A DNA stretch of 64,000 nucleotides from Solwaraspora sp. WMMD792 (lineage in GTDB: Bacteria; Actinomycetota; Actinomycetes; Mycobacteriales; Micromonosporaceae), in NCBI RefSeq assembly GCF_029626105.1, contig NZ_JARUBH010000009.1, forward strand, positions 6,200,001 through 6,264,000, written 5' to 3'. Position numbers and translations under genes: made by a program. Below, one piece after another: positions 16,664 to 25,054 of the stretch. The notes under the pieces are model-generated. The model had not been told where the DNA came from. It did not search any database and saw nothing but the letters and a program-made list of their open reading frames with translations. The first letter of the stretch is position 1; each line of letters starts with the position of its first letter.

Positions 16664-17941
16664 GTGCGCGCGACGAAAACGATGATCACGATGGCCCTGC
16701 TGGTGCTCGGCGGTTCGCTGCTGGTGCCGGGCAGCGCCTCGGCGACGGCCGGCGTCGAGGCGCTGCCGGACCGGGTCGGCACCCCGCCGCTGGGCACACT
16801 GCGGATCACCGACCCGTTCCCGATCGGCGCGGCGGCGGTCGCGGTCAGCGGGTTCGGCGGCGCCGACACCGGCAGCGTCGCCGTGGTGGACGCCGCGACC
16901 GGTCGGTACCGGGTGCACCGGGTCGGGGTGACCGCCCCGGCCGGCGAGGTGGTGCTGCTCTCCCCGGACGGCACCCGGTTGGCGCACCAGTGGAGCGACG
17001 ACCAGTGGAGCAACGGACAAGGCAGCGACGACCAGCGACTGACCGGTGTCGCCGTCATCGACCTCGGCGACCGGTCGGTGCAGACGGTCGGGCCGGGCGT
17101 CGGCGACAGCGTCCTCACCCGGCCGCTGGGCTGGTCGCCGGACGGCAGCCGGCTGGTGCTGGTCGACTCGGTGCCGCAGACACCGGACCGGTCGGCGTAC
17201 CGGGCGGTCGTCAGCCTGGTCGACGTGGCCAGCGGATCGGTACGGGAGCTGGCCACCACCGACGACGACGCCACCGCGCCCGTCCCCGGTTACGCGGTCG
17301 CGTTCACCGCCGACGGCCGGCGGCTGGCGCTGCAGCTTGGTACCGAGCTGACCATTGTCGACCTGGCCACCGACCGGCGGCACACGCTCGACCTGCCGGC
17401 CGGCCGGACGCTGGCCGGCAAGGGCGCCTGGCAGCCGGACGGCGGCAGGCTGACCCTGGTCGAGCACGACGGTGACGACTGGCGGCTGATCGGCGTCGAC
17501 CCGGCGACCGGCACCGAGGCGCCGGGCCAGCGGCTGCCCGCCGTGACCGACATGCTGGCGGTCCGGCTGCTCGGCTGGCAACCGGGCGGGGCGGCCGTGG
17601 TGGTCGCCTACCAGCCGGGGCCGACCGGCCGGAGTTCCTACCCGTCGCTCGGGCAGCGGATCAGCTACGGGCACGTCGGCGGCGTACAGCTGATGTCGTT
17701 GGCGCCCGGTGAGACCACACCGACGGTACGGATGACGGCCGCTGACGGGGTACGGGCGATCGACGTGGCCGACCGGGCGCTCGCCACCGGGGTGATCCGG
17801 CCGGGGCAGCAGCCGTCCCGCTGGCCGGGACCCCGGTTCTGGCTGTGGCCGGCGGTGGGGCTGGTCGTCGCGGCGCTGCTGCTGCCGGTCGCGTACCGTG
17901 CTGTCGGTGTCCGACGCCGACTTTCTGACCACCACCCGTGA
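16664..17941 (+). CDS. Membrane-anchored beta-propeller-like (WD40/TolB-type) protein
   Basis: A 425-residue exported protein. A signal peptide (MALLVLGGSLLVPGSASA, cleavage near residue 28) is followed by repeated blade-like segments with SPDGTRLAHQW, SPDGSRLVLVD, TADGRRLALQL and QPDGGRLTLVE, as in WD40/PD40/TolB propellers. One TM helix near the C-terminus (FWLWPAVGLVVAALLLPV) and a short basic tail would place the propeller outside the cell. Function is unknown; extracytoplasmic binding is inferred. Start: GTG 16664 or ATG 16680-region codons; the former is given. The 3' end overlaps the methyltransferase gene by 44 nt. Confidence 0.75.
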   Translation: MRATKTMITMALLVLGGSLLVPGSASATAGVEALPDRVGTPPLGTLRITDPFPIGAAAVAVSGFGGADTGSVAVVDAATGRYRVHRVGVTAPAGEVVLLSPDGTRLAHQWSDDQWSNGQGSDDQRLTGVAVIDLGDRSVQTVGPGVGDSVLTRPLGWSPDGSRLVLVDSVPQTPDRSAYRAVVSLVDVASGSVRELATTDDDATAPVPGYAVAFTADGRRLALQLGTELTIVDLATDRRHTLDLPAGRTLAGKGAWQPDGGRLTLVEHDGDDWRLIGVDPATGTEAPGQRLPAVTDMLAVRLLGWQPGGAAVVVAYQPGPTGRSSYPSLGQRISYGHVGGVQLMSLAPGETTPTVRMTAADGVRAIDVADRALATGVIRPGQQPSRWPGPRFWLWPAVGLVVAALLLPVAYRAVGVRRRLSDHHP

Positions 17942-18551
17942 CTCCTACGACGCGATCGTCGGCGAGTACGCCGAGGCGGTGAAGACCGAGCTGGACGAGT
18001 CACCGCTGGACCGGGCCATGCTCGGCATGTTCGCCGAGCTGGTGCGCTCGACGGGCAACACCACGGTCGCCGATGTCGGTTGTGGGCCGGGCCGGGTCAC
18101 CGGGCTGCTGGCCGGGCACGGGCTGGACGCGTTCGGTGTCGACCTGTCCCCGGGCATGATCGCGCACGCCCGGCAGGCGTACCCGGGGCTGCGGTTCGAG
18201 GTCGGCTCGATGCTCGACCTGGACCTGCCCGACGGCGGACTCGGCGGGCTGCTCGCCTACTTCTCGATCATCCACCTGCCGTGGCAGCGGCGGCCGGAGG
18301 CGTTCGCCGAGTTCCACCGGGTGCTGGTGCCGGGCGGCTACCTCATGCTGGTCTTCCAGGTCGGCGACGACATCCGGCACCGGGACGAGTTCGAGGGCAA
18401 GCGGATCGACCTGCGTTTCCACCGGCAGCGGCCAACCGAGGTGGCGCGGTTGTTGACCGAGGCCGGCTTCCTGGTCCTGGTGACCGTCGAGCAGACCCCG
18501 CCGGCACCGGGCCGCCCGCCGCTGGGCATGCTGGTCGCCCGCAAAACCTGA
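17898..18551 (+). CDS. Class I SAM-dependent methyltransferase
   Basis: This 217-residue enzyme has the Rossmann-fold methyltransferase layout: motif I VADVGCGPGRVTG (about residues 55-68), acidic motif II FGVDLSPGM, motif III-like GGLLAYFSIIHLP, and a later FHRVLVPGGYLMLVFQ strand. It transfers a methyl group from S-adenosylmethionine to a substrate that cannot be told from the sequence. Its GTG lies inside the end of the upstream propeller-like gene, so the two are translated from one mRNA. A second in-frame GTG at 17907 is possible. Confidence 0.88.
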   Translation: MLSVSDADFLTTTRDSYDAIVGEYAEAVKTELDESPLDRAMLGMFAELVRSTGNTTVADVGCGPGRVTGLLAGHGLDAFGVDLSPGMIAHARQAYPGLRFEVGSMLDLDLPDGGLGGLLAYFSIIHLPWQRRPEAFAEFHRVLVPGGYLMLVFQVGDDIRHRDEFEGKRIDLRFHRQRPTEVARLLTEAGFLVLVTVEQTPPAPGRPPLGMLVARKT

Positions 18552-18582
18552 CCGGTGGCACCGGCCCTGGAACGTTCGGGTT

Positions 18583-19755
18583 TCATTGCTGCCGGTCCGG
18601 GTGCCGCCGCAACCGCAGGCAGGTGTCGCGCCACAGCTCGACGTTCTCCTCCTGCCGCAGCCGGGCGGCGGCGTGCCGCCGCACCGTCGGGCAGAGGCGG
18701 AAGCTGCCCGGCTGCGGGGCGTCGGTCAGCAGCCCCGCCTCGATCAGCCCGTCCAGGGCGTGGGCGGTCGCGGCCGGGCCGAGATCGGTGAGCAGCTCGG
18801 CCACCGTCGCCGGGTGGTCACCGGGGTGCAGCAACGCCAGCCGGCGGAACAGCTGCCGTTGCGCGGCCGGCAACCGCAGGTACGCGGTGTCGGAGCCGGC
18901 GGGACCACCGGCGGCTACGGCGGCCGGCGGCGATTCCAGCGGGCACCAGCGGGCCCCGAACAGGCCGGCGAGCCCGCTGCGGCTCGTCACGATCGTCAGC
19001 CACCCCGCCGATGCCGGCAGCACCGGACGGACCTGCTCCTCGGCGTACGCGTCGTCGAGCACCAGGATCCCGCGTCGACCGGACATCACCGACCGGAGCA
19101 GGGTCGCGCGTTCCAGGACCGGCAGTGGTGCCCGGTGTTCCGGCACCCCCAACGCGCGGAGCAGTCGGTCGATCGCCGTACCGACGGCCAGCGGCTGCCG
19201 GGACGTGCCAGCCAGGTCCAGCAGCAGCCCGTCGACGCCGTACCGCTGGCCGGCCCGGTGCGCCGCCGTCACCGCGACATCCGTCTTGCCTGCGCCTGCC
19301 GGTCCGTACACCACGACGACGGTCGGTCCGGCGGTGGACGACTGCGCCCCGACGGCCGCCGTGGCCAGCTCGTCGAGCTGGCGTAGCTCGGCCTCCCGCC
19401 CACCACCGGAGCGCACCGTAGCGGGCAGCGCCAGCGGGTGGGTGGTCTCCGGCGGGCTGGCCGTCGACGCGGCCGCCGCCCGGGTGAGCTGGTCGGCAGC
19501 CGCGGTGCCGACGGACGCCGCCGCGCCGAGTACCGCCGCGATTCGTTCGACCGTTAGCGGTTGCGGGACGACCCGGCCGCGTTCCAGGTTGCCGACGGTG
19601 CGTGACGACAGTCCGGCGGCCTCGGCGAGGCGTTCCTGTGACAGCCCGGCGGAGCGCCGCAACGCCACGAGCAGCGCCGGCAGGTCGATCGGTGCTGGCA
19701 GGTCGATCGGCGACCGATCGTCGCGTGCGGCCGTTGAGCCTTCCGGTGTCGGCAT
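18583..19755 (-). CDS. XRE-type HTH regulator with NB-ARC ATPase
   Basis: A 390-residue regulator. The XRE helix-turn-helix (about residues 25-75: LRRSAGLSQERLAEAAGLSS, then TVGNLERGRVVPQP) is followed by an NB-ARC-type P-loop (VVVVYGPAGAGKTDVAV, about 147-163), Walker B-like GILVLDDAYAEE, and RNBS-B-like WLTIVTSRSGL. Unlike its divergent neighbour it stops soon after the winged-helix part and lacks TPRs, so it is short for the family. STAND ATPases of this sort act as nucleotide-controlled switches; in actinomycetes the XRE-NB-ARC form is usually a transcription regulator. It shares a 72-bp divergent promoter region with the next gene. Confidence 0.82.
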   Translation of the reverse strand: MPTPEGSTAARDDRSPIDLPAPIDLPALLVALRRSAGLSQERLAEAAGLSSRTVGNLERGRVVPQPLTVERIAAVLGAAASVGTAAADQLTRAAAASTASPPETTHPLALPATVRSGGGREAELRQLDELATAAVGAQSSTAGPTVVVVYGPAGAGKTDVAVTAAHRAGQRYGVDGLLLDLAGTSRQPLAVGTAIDRLLRALGVPEHRAPLPVLERATLLRSVMSGRRGILVLDDAYAEEQVRPVLPASAGWLTIVTSRSGLAGLFGARWCPLESPPAAVAAGGPAGSDTAYLRLPAAQRQLFRRLALLHPGDHPATVAELLTDLGPAATAHALDGLIEAGLLTDAPQPGSFRLCPTVRRHAAARLRQEENVELWRDTCLRLRRHPDRQQ

Positions 19756-19827
19756 ACCTGATGATCGTTCAGTCCTGGTGCTTCGGTCGTATGGCTGTCG
19801 AGTTGATGTCGGGTAACTTGTGGCCGC

Positions 19828-22353
19828 ATGGTCAGCGTCGGCGCGGCGGAAGGCCGATCCATGAGCCTCGGGGCTGCGGACCCGGACGGACCGGACGTCT
19901 TCGCCGTGCTGCTGCGACGGTACCGGCGGGCTGCCGGGTTGAGCCAGCAGCAGTTGGCGCAGGCCGCCGGGCTCGGCGTGCGGACGCTGCGGGACCTGGA
20001 ACGCGGCCGGGTCGGCCGGCCGCAGCGGGCCACCGTGACCGGGCTGGCCGAGGCGTTGCGGCTGCGGCCGGCCGAGGCACAGCGGCTACGCCGGTCGGTG
20101 TCGTCGGGCCGGTCGGTGTCATCCGGCCAGCCGGTGTCGTCGGGCCAGCTCGTAGACGGCGATCCTGACCTTGAACTGGTCGGCCTGACCACGCCGCCGA
20201 GGGTGCCGTTGCCGGCGGATCCGCCGGACTTCAGCGGGCGTGGCACCGAACTGGACCGGCTGGCCGGTCGGATGTCGCGGTCCGGGGCCGTGGTGGTGGT
20301 GCACGGTCCACCCGGGATCGGAAAGACCAGTGTGGTCGTCCGGGCGGCGCGGGAACTGGCCGCCGTGCTGCCGGACGGGGCGTTCTTCGTCGATCTCCGG
20401 GGCACCGCGCGGCAGCCGGTGACGTCACGCGCGGCGGTGGCGCAGCTGCTCGCCGATCTCGGCGTGGACCGACGTCGCCTGCCCAGTGGTCTGGACGAGC
20501 GGTTGGCGTTGTACGAGGCGATGACGGCTGGGCGCAGCGGCGTACTGGTCCTCGACGATGCCCGCGACGCCGCGCAGGTGCGGCCGTTGCTGCCGACCGG
20601 CGGCGACTGGCGGGTGTTGATCTCCAGTCGTCGGCAGCTGACCGACCTCACCGGCGCCGACTCGGCCGCTGCCGGGTCGACGGGCGTCGAGCGGATCGCG
20701 CTCGGTGCGCTGCCCGGCCCCGATGCCCGCAAGCTGCTGGCCGGGGTGGTCGGTCCGGCCCGGCTGGCCGCCGAGCCGGCGGCGGTCGACGAGCTCGTCC
20801 GGATCTGCGGCGGCCTGCCGCTGGCGCTGCGGATCGCGGCGAGCCGGTTGGCGAGCCGACCGCTATGGACGGTCGGCGGTCTGTTGGACCGGTTGCGCGA
20901 CAGCCGGCGGCGGCTCGACGGGCTGTACGCCGGGGACGTCGAGGTCCGCGCCGCGTTCATGGTGTCGTACCGGCAACTCGACCCGGATCAGCGGACGGCG
21001 CTGCGCCGCCTGGCGCTACTGCCGTGGCCCGGCTACGACGCGACGACCGTGGCCGACCTGCTCGACCTCGATCCCGACCTCGACCGGGCTGCTTCGGCGT
21101 TGGCCGGGCTGGTCGAGGCGGGCCTGCTCACCCCGGTGCCGGCCGGCGGTTCCGGGTCGGCCGGCACCGGCAGCGGCGGCCGGTTCCGGCTGCACGACCT
21201 GCTGGTGGTGTTCGGGCAGGAACGGGCGGCGGACGAGGACAGCCTGGCAGATCAGCAGGCGGCCGTGGAGCGGGTACGCACCGGGCTGCTCGCGACGGTC
21301 GTCGCCGCCGGTGCCTGGTTCCCGTCGTACCAGGAGCCGCTGGACCGGCACCGGTTCCCGGCCGCCCGCACCCCGTTCGGGTCCGCGTCGGCCGCCCTCG
21401 ACTGGTGCACCGCGCAGCGTCGGGCGATCACCTGGGCGTTGCGTCGCACGGCCCAGCATCAGCGCCACGCCGAGATCGTCACCGTGGTGGACGCGATCCG
21501 TGGTGTCGCCAACCGTCATCATCATCTGGCTCCCTGGCGGGAAGTCTTCCAGGCCGCTGTGGAGTCCGCTCTCGCCCTCGGCGACCCGGCGGCGGAGGCC
21601 CGGCACCGCGACTCCCTCGGCTTCGCGTTCAAGTACCAGGTGCGTCAGCCGGAGCAGGCGTTGCCGGAGCACGAGCGGGCCCGGCAGCTGCACGCGGAGA
21701 TCGGCGACCGGGCCGGGTATGCGTGGAGCACGCTGTACACCACGGGCGCGCTGCACCGCTGCGGCCGGCTGGCGGAGGCGCTCGACCGGGCCCGGCTCGC
21801 CGCGGAGCTGTTCGCCGCGCTGGGCCAGACGCAGGGGGCGGTGATCGCCAGCTACGCCATCGGCGACATCCAACGTGACCTGGGGCACCCGGAGCAGGCG
21901 GCGCGGACCCATCGCGAAGGGCTGGAAGGGCTCGCCGATCCGGCTGGCCGGGACCGGGTGAACGCCGGCATGTTCGGCTACCGGCTCGGTCTCGACCTGG
22001 TCGCGGTCGGGGATCTGCCGGGCGCGGTGCGGGTACTCGAGCAGGCGTACGCGACGTTCGTCGCCGAGCATCATCCGACCGGGATCGCCGAATGCCTCGG
22101 CGCGCTCAGCGAAGTGCTGGCGCGACTCGGCAGTCCGCGCGCGGTCGCGGTCGCCACCCGCGCCGTCGGCGTCTGTCACGAGCTGGGCGACGCGCTGCGG
22201 GAAGCCCAGGCCTGGTACGCGTTGGGCCTGGTGGCCCAGGCGGAGCAACGTTCCGAGGACCACCTGCGGTGCTTCGACCGGGCCCGGTCGCTGTGTGCGG
22301 GGTCGGCGGACCTGGAGGTACGGAGCCTGCTCGCGCGGCTCACCCGGCAGTGA
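19828..22353 (+). CDS. XRE-type HTH, NB-ARC ATPase and TPR regulator
   Basis: This 841-residue protein has XRE HTH (about 28-80: YRRAAGLSQQQLAQAAGLGV, then TLRDLERGRVG), NB-ARC with P-loop VVVHGPPGIGKTSVVV (about 152-168), Walker B-like GVLVLDDARDA, and a GLPLALRIAASRL motif (about 330). A winged helix and a long TPR array (about 590-835, e.g. YAWSTLYTTGALHRCGRLAE) follow. This is the full architecture of an AfsR-like/STAND regulator with the SARP domain replaced by XRE. The TPRs probably sense a ligand or partner. It is divergent from a shorter homologue lacking TPRs. Start: ATG 19828, with an in-frame ATG at 19861 as alternative. Confidence 0.85.
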   Translation: MVSVGAAEGRSMSLGAADPDGPDVFAVLLRRYRRAAGLSQQQLAQAAGLGVRTLRDLERGRVGRPQRATVTGLAEALRLRPAEAQRLRRSVSSGRSVSSGQPVSSGQLVDGDPDLELVGLTTPPRVPLPADPPDFSGRGTELDRLAGRMSRSGAVVVVHGPPGIGKTSVVVRAARELAAVLPDGAFFVDLRGTARQPVTSRAAVAQLLADLGVDRRRLPSGLDERLALYEAMTAGRSGVLVLDDARDAAQVRPLLPTGGDWRVLISSRRQLTDLTGADSAAAGSTGVERIALGALPGPDARKLLAGVVGPARLAAEPAAVDELVRICGGLPLALRIAASRLASRPLWTVGGLLDRLRDSRRRLDGLYAGDVEVRAAFMVSYRQLDPDQRTALRRLALLPWPGYDATTVADLLDLDPDLDRAASALAGLVEAGLLTPVPAGGSGSAGTGSGGRFRLHDLLVVFGQERAADEDSLADQQAAVERVRTGLLATVVAAGAWFPSYQEPLDRHRFPAARTPFGSASAALDWCTAQRRAITWALRRTAQHQRHAEIVTVVDAIRGVANRHHHLAPWREVFQAAVESALALGDPAAEARHRDSLGFAFKYQVRQPEQALPEHERARQLHAEIGDRAGYAWSTLYTTGALHRCGRLAEALDRARLAAELFAALGQTQGAVIASYAIGDIQRDLGHPEQAARTHREGLEGLADPAGRDRVNAGMFGYRLGLDLVAVGDLPGAVRVLEQAYATFVAEHHPTGIAECLGALSEVLARLGSPRAVAVATRAVGVCHELGDALREAQAWYALGLVAQAEQRSEDHLRCFDRARSLCAGSADLEVRSLLARLTRQ

Positions 22354-22394
22354 CACAAGCACTCGGCAGTGACGCAAGCCCTCGGCAGTGACAC
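22345..22394. repeat. 19-bp tandem repeat across a stop codon
   Basis: The units cggcagtgacacaagcact (22345-22363) and cggcagtgacgcaagccct (22364-22382), plus a partial third copy, begin inside the last codons of the NB-ARC-TPR gene. They repeat its stop region into the intergenic space, as also happens at 6.6 kb. Confidence 0.7.
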
Positions 22395-22460
22395 CCGGTT
22401 CTGCCGGTCGGTTTTCCTGTTCCGGCCGCCGGGGATCGGGTTCCATCCGAGGGTCGAGGC

Positions 22461-22505
22461 GATCACGTGCGTCGAGATCACCTGCGTCGAGTTCACGTGC
22501 GTCGA
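22461..22505. repeat. Three 15-bp direct repeats
   Basis: gatcacgtgcgtcga, gatcacctgcgtcga and gttcacgtgcgtcga occur back to back, 34 bp before the start codon of the anchored protein. They could be iterated regulator sites, since the cacgtg core is palindromic in two copies, or simple slippage. Confidence 0.65.
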
Positions 22506-22538
22506 GACGTCGACGCCGACCGTGCCCGGAGGAATGCG

Positions 22539-23579
22539 ATGCAGCTCGGCCCGCAACCGTCAGCCGGGGAGGCACCCACCGGCCACCTGCCGGCCGACCG
22601 TGCGCGGGCGGCGTTCGCCGACGCGGTCGCGACCCGGGTGCTGCACCGCGATCCGGCTGCCTCACCGGTGCGACGCGGGGCCGCCGCGTTGGTCGCGGTG
22701 CTGCTGACCCTGGTCGTCGTGGCTGTCGCCGGGTTCCTGGTGGAGTACCTGAGCAGCGGAAAAGGCACCGCGCGGGCGGCCGACGTACCAGGTGCCACCG
22801 CGCCGACCACCGACCCGGACAGCCCGGCCGGGCCGGCCGGATCCGAGAGTCCGGGCCAGCCGGACGGGTCCGACCCGACCAGCGGTCCGACGACGGCCGG
22901 CCGGCAGTCGGGTACGCCGACCGGCGCGCACCTGGCGCCGCCGCCGGCCGGGACGCAGCCGACGACCGCCCCCGCCGTGGCGTCCGCGACCCGGACCACG
23001 CCACCGGCCACCACCGGCGAGAGCCGGTCGGTCGCGTCACAGCCGACGAGCGCGGCACGGCTGGCGGCCACCACGTACTCGGCGATCGCCGGTCCCGGCT
23101 GCTCCGGCAACAACGACGCGCACAACTGGTACAGCCAGGGGGTGTACCGCGACGGCACCGCCGGCTGGTACGACATCACCGGCGGCCACCGCGGCGACGG
23201 CTGTTCCGGGTCGGCGCTGGCGATGCCGATGTCCGGCAGCTCCACCGCGACCGGCCGCAACTACGTGGTCTGGTGGTTCGAGACAGCTCCGGTGGTCAAC
23301 GGCACCTGCACCTTCTCGGTCCTCGTCCCGAACAGCGGCTCGGCGCGCGACGTCGCCGGCAACCCGGCGGTGTACAAGGTGCTCGGCGGCCGGACGTCGA
23401 CGAGCCCGTACGCCCAGTTCTCGATCAACCAGACGGCGAACCGGGGACGGTGGGTCGGCACGGGGGCGGTGGCGGTCCGCAACGGTGCCATCTCGCTGCA
23501 CCTGCAGGACTCCGGCCGGGACCCGAACGGTGAACACATCGGTGCCGCACAGGTCCGGGTGAACTGCACCGCCGGATAG
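22539..23579 (+). CDS. Membrane-anchored extracytoplasmic protein with Pro/Thr linker
   Basis: A 346-residue protein: a cytoplasmic N-terminus of about 47 residues, one TM helix (AALVAVLLTLVVVAVAGFLV, about residues 48-68), a Pro/Ser/Thr/Gly-rich extracellular linker (about 80-180), then a compact domain of about 160 residues. That domain has four cysteines (GPGCSGNN, GDGCSGS, NGTCTF, VNCTAG) and beta-rich texture, possibly two disulfides. It looks like a secreted binding or enzyme-accessory domain, but no family is recognised. The frame is open to 22467. ATG 22539 has a ggagg site 6-9 nt before it and avoids translating the 15-bp repeats. Confidence 0.75.
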   Translation: MQLGPQPSAGEAPTGHLPADRARAAFADAVATRVLHRDPAASPVRRGAAALVAVLLTLVVVAVAGFLVEYLSSGKGTARAADVPGATAPTTDPDSPAGPAGSESPGQPDGSDPTSGPTTAGRQSGTPTGAHLAPPPAGTQPTTAPAVASATRTTPPATTGESRSVASQPTSAARLAATTYSAIAGPGCSGNNDAHNWYSQGVYRDGTAGWYDITGGHRGDGCSGSALAMPMSGSSTATGRNYVVWWFETAPVVNGTCTFSVLVPNSGSARDVAGNPAVYKVLGGRTSTSPYAQFSINQTANRGRWVGTGAVAVRNGAISLHLQDSGRDPNGEHIGAAQVRVNCTAG

Positions 23580-23580
23580 C

Positions 23581-23595
23581 CCACCGGGCCGGTGG
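23581..23595. terminator. Short hairpin between convergent genes
   Basis: ccaccg-ggc-cggtgg lies right after one stop codon and 20 bp before the convergent one. It is a small GC hairpin without a T-tract, so any terminator activity is tentative. Confidence 0.35.
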
Positions 23596-23614
23596 CCGGT
23601 CGTCTCGAACCGGG

Positions 23615-24436
23615 TCAGGAGCCGGTGGTGGCCAGCTGCGCCGGTACGTAACCGAACTCGATCGCCCGCCTGGTCAGCTCGGCCTTGTTGCCCACGGCGA
23701 GCTTGGTCCGGATCCGCTTCACGTAGGTGTCGACGGTGGCGGCGGTCAGTCCCAGCTCCCGGGCGGCCTGTGCGTGGGTGAGACCCCGGGCGATCAGCCG
23801 TAGGGTCTGCACCTCCCGGGGAGCGAGCGCCGGAAGCTGGCGGCTTTCGGCGCCGGCCGAGCCGGTCCGGGCCGGCACCGCCCGGACCGGCTCGGCCGGC
23901 GCCCACTGCAGGCCCCGTCCGAGGTGGATTCCGCCGGACACGACGGCGTCCAGGGCGATGCGCATCTCGGCCGGGTCGGTCGCCCCCGCGACGAGCACCG
24001 AACGGGCGCCGCACCGGATCGCGGCCAGCGCCGAGCTCATCGCGGTCGCCGACGCCACCACCAGGGTGGGCCACCGGTCGCAGAGCCGGCGCAGCTGTGC
24101 CGGGGGCAGGTCGACGCCGAGCACCGCCACCGTCGGCCGGCGCGGCGCGGAGGTGCCGGGCACCGTACCGGAGAGCAGGTCCTGGACCTGGCAGCGCAGC
24201 GCGACGTCGCGGATCCGGTGGGCCTCGGAGAGCAGGAAGCGTACGCCCATGCCGGCCAGCGGATCCCGGACAAGGGCGACAACGTCGTACGGGACCGGCT
24301 CGACGGTCAACGCGTCCTCCCGAGCGGCGCTCCGCCGGGGCGCCCGCTGGCTGCCCGGTTGCGGCGACCCGCCGCCGGTACGCCACCCACCTGGCAATCC
24401 AACCGGCCGGCTGAGGCCGGCGACAGGAAATCGCAC
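23615..24436 (-). CDS. LuxR-type regulator with degenerate receiver-like domain
   Basis: A 273-residue regulator. The C-terminal HTH (about residues 205-265: LAPREVQTLRLIARGLTHAQ, AARELGLTAATVDTYVKRIR) is of the LuxR/FixJ class. The N-terminal 120 residues resemble a receiver fold (VVALVRDPLAGMGVRFLL, VAVLGVDLPPAQL, ARSVLVAGATDPAEM), but no canonical phosphorylation Asp pocket is evident, so it may respond to another signal. It follows a second LuxR-type gene and the beta-helix/AAA+ gene on the same strand, 27 bp downstream, and may control the type VII locus. That is inference. Start: the ATG at 24436 or a GTG/ATG further in; the first about 40 residues are low complexity. Confidence 0.75.
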   Translation of the reverse strand: MRFPVAGLSRPVGLPGGWRTGGGSPQPGSQRAPRRSAAREDALTVEPVPYDVVALVRDPLAGMGVRFLLSEAHRIRDVALRCQVQDLLSGTVPGTSAPRRPTVAVLGVDLPPAQLRRLCDRWPTLVVASATAMSSALAAIRCGARSVLVAGATDPAEMRIALDAVVSGGIHLGRGLQWAPAEPVRAVPARTGSAGAESRQLPALAPREVQTLRLIARGLTHAQAARELGLTAATVDTYVKRIRTKLAVGNKAELTRRAIEFGYVPAQLATTGS

Positions 24437-24463
24437 CGGCAGAACCGGGCCGACGAGGCGTGC

Positions 24464-25054
24464 TCAGCGCTCGGCGGGGGTGGCCTGCGCGTATCCCAGC
24501 TCGATCGCGCGCCGGGTGAGGTCGGCCTTGTTGACCGCGTCGAGTCTGCGGCGCAGCCGCTTCGCGTACGTGTGGACGGTCGCCTCGGTGACGCCGATGC
24601 GCCGGGCCACCTGCCGGTGGGTCAGGCCCTGGGTGATGCCCTGCAGGACCTCGAGTTCCCGGTAGGTCAACGGGATCCGGTCCGGTGGTGCCGGCTCGTC
24701 AACGGAGGCGACGAACCGGTCGACCAGTCCGGCCGAGACGTACCGGCCTCCGGCGGCGGCCGCCACCATCGCCAGGTCGAGATCGGGTACGGGGTCGCCG
24801 GCGGCGACCAGCGCACGTACTCCCGCCCGCAGCAGTCCCACCAGGTCCAGCGGTTCGTCGGCCGGTACGGCCAGGACCACGCAGCGGTTCCCGGCTGCCG
24901 CGGCCACGGCGGCGTACCGGGCGGCGGGCAGCGACGCCCAGTCGAGCAGCAGCACCAGCCGCGGCGTCGTCGGCTCCGCGGCCGGGTCGGCGGGCATCGC
25001 GCGGTTGTCGGGCGTGGCCGGCTCGGCGGGAGTGGGTCGGTCAGTCAGCGTCAT
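24464..25054 (-). CDS. LuxR-type regulator
   Basis: A 196-residue protein with a C-terminal LuxR HTH (about 130-185: LTYRELEVLQGITQGLTHRQ, VARRIGVTEATVHTYAKRLR). The N-terminal receiver-like half has no clear Asp phosphorylation site. It resembles the adjacent 273-residue LuxR protein through the HTH and the ending AIELGY, so the two are probably paralogues. Its ATG overlaps the end of the beta-helix/AAA+ gene by 14 nt, which implies translation coupled to that ATPase. The arrangement ATPase-LuxR-LuxR, divergent from the WXG100/EccD operon, makes it a good candidate regulator of the secretion locus. Confidence 0.78.
   Translation of the reverse strand: MTLTDRPTPAEPATPDNRAMPADPAAEPTTPRLVLLLDWASLPAARYAAVAAAAGNRCVVLAVPADEPLDLVGLLRAGVRALVAAGDPVPDLDLAMVAAAAGGRYVSAGLVDRFVASVDEPAPPDRIPLTYRELEVLQGITQGLTHRQVARRIGVTEATVHTYAKRLRRRLDAVNKADLTRRAIELGYAQATPAER

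Noticed and set aside
16589-17935. Upstream extension of the 155-aa gene
   Set aside because: The extension is antisense to the propeller-like gene and low in complexity; ATG 16588 has the ribosome site and starts the recognisable protein.
18583-22353. XRE-NB-ARC proteins as STAND antiphage sensors (Avs-like)
   Set aside because: No effector nuclease or membrane domain is attached; the XRE HTH fits a transcription regulator better.
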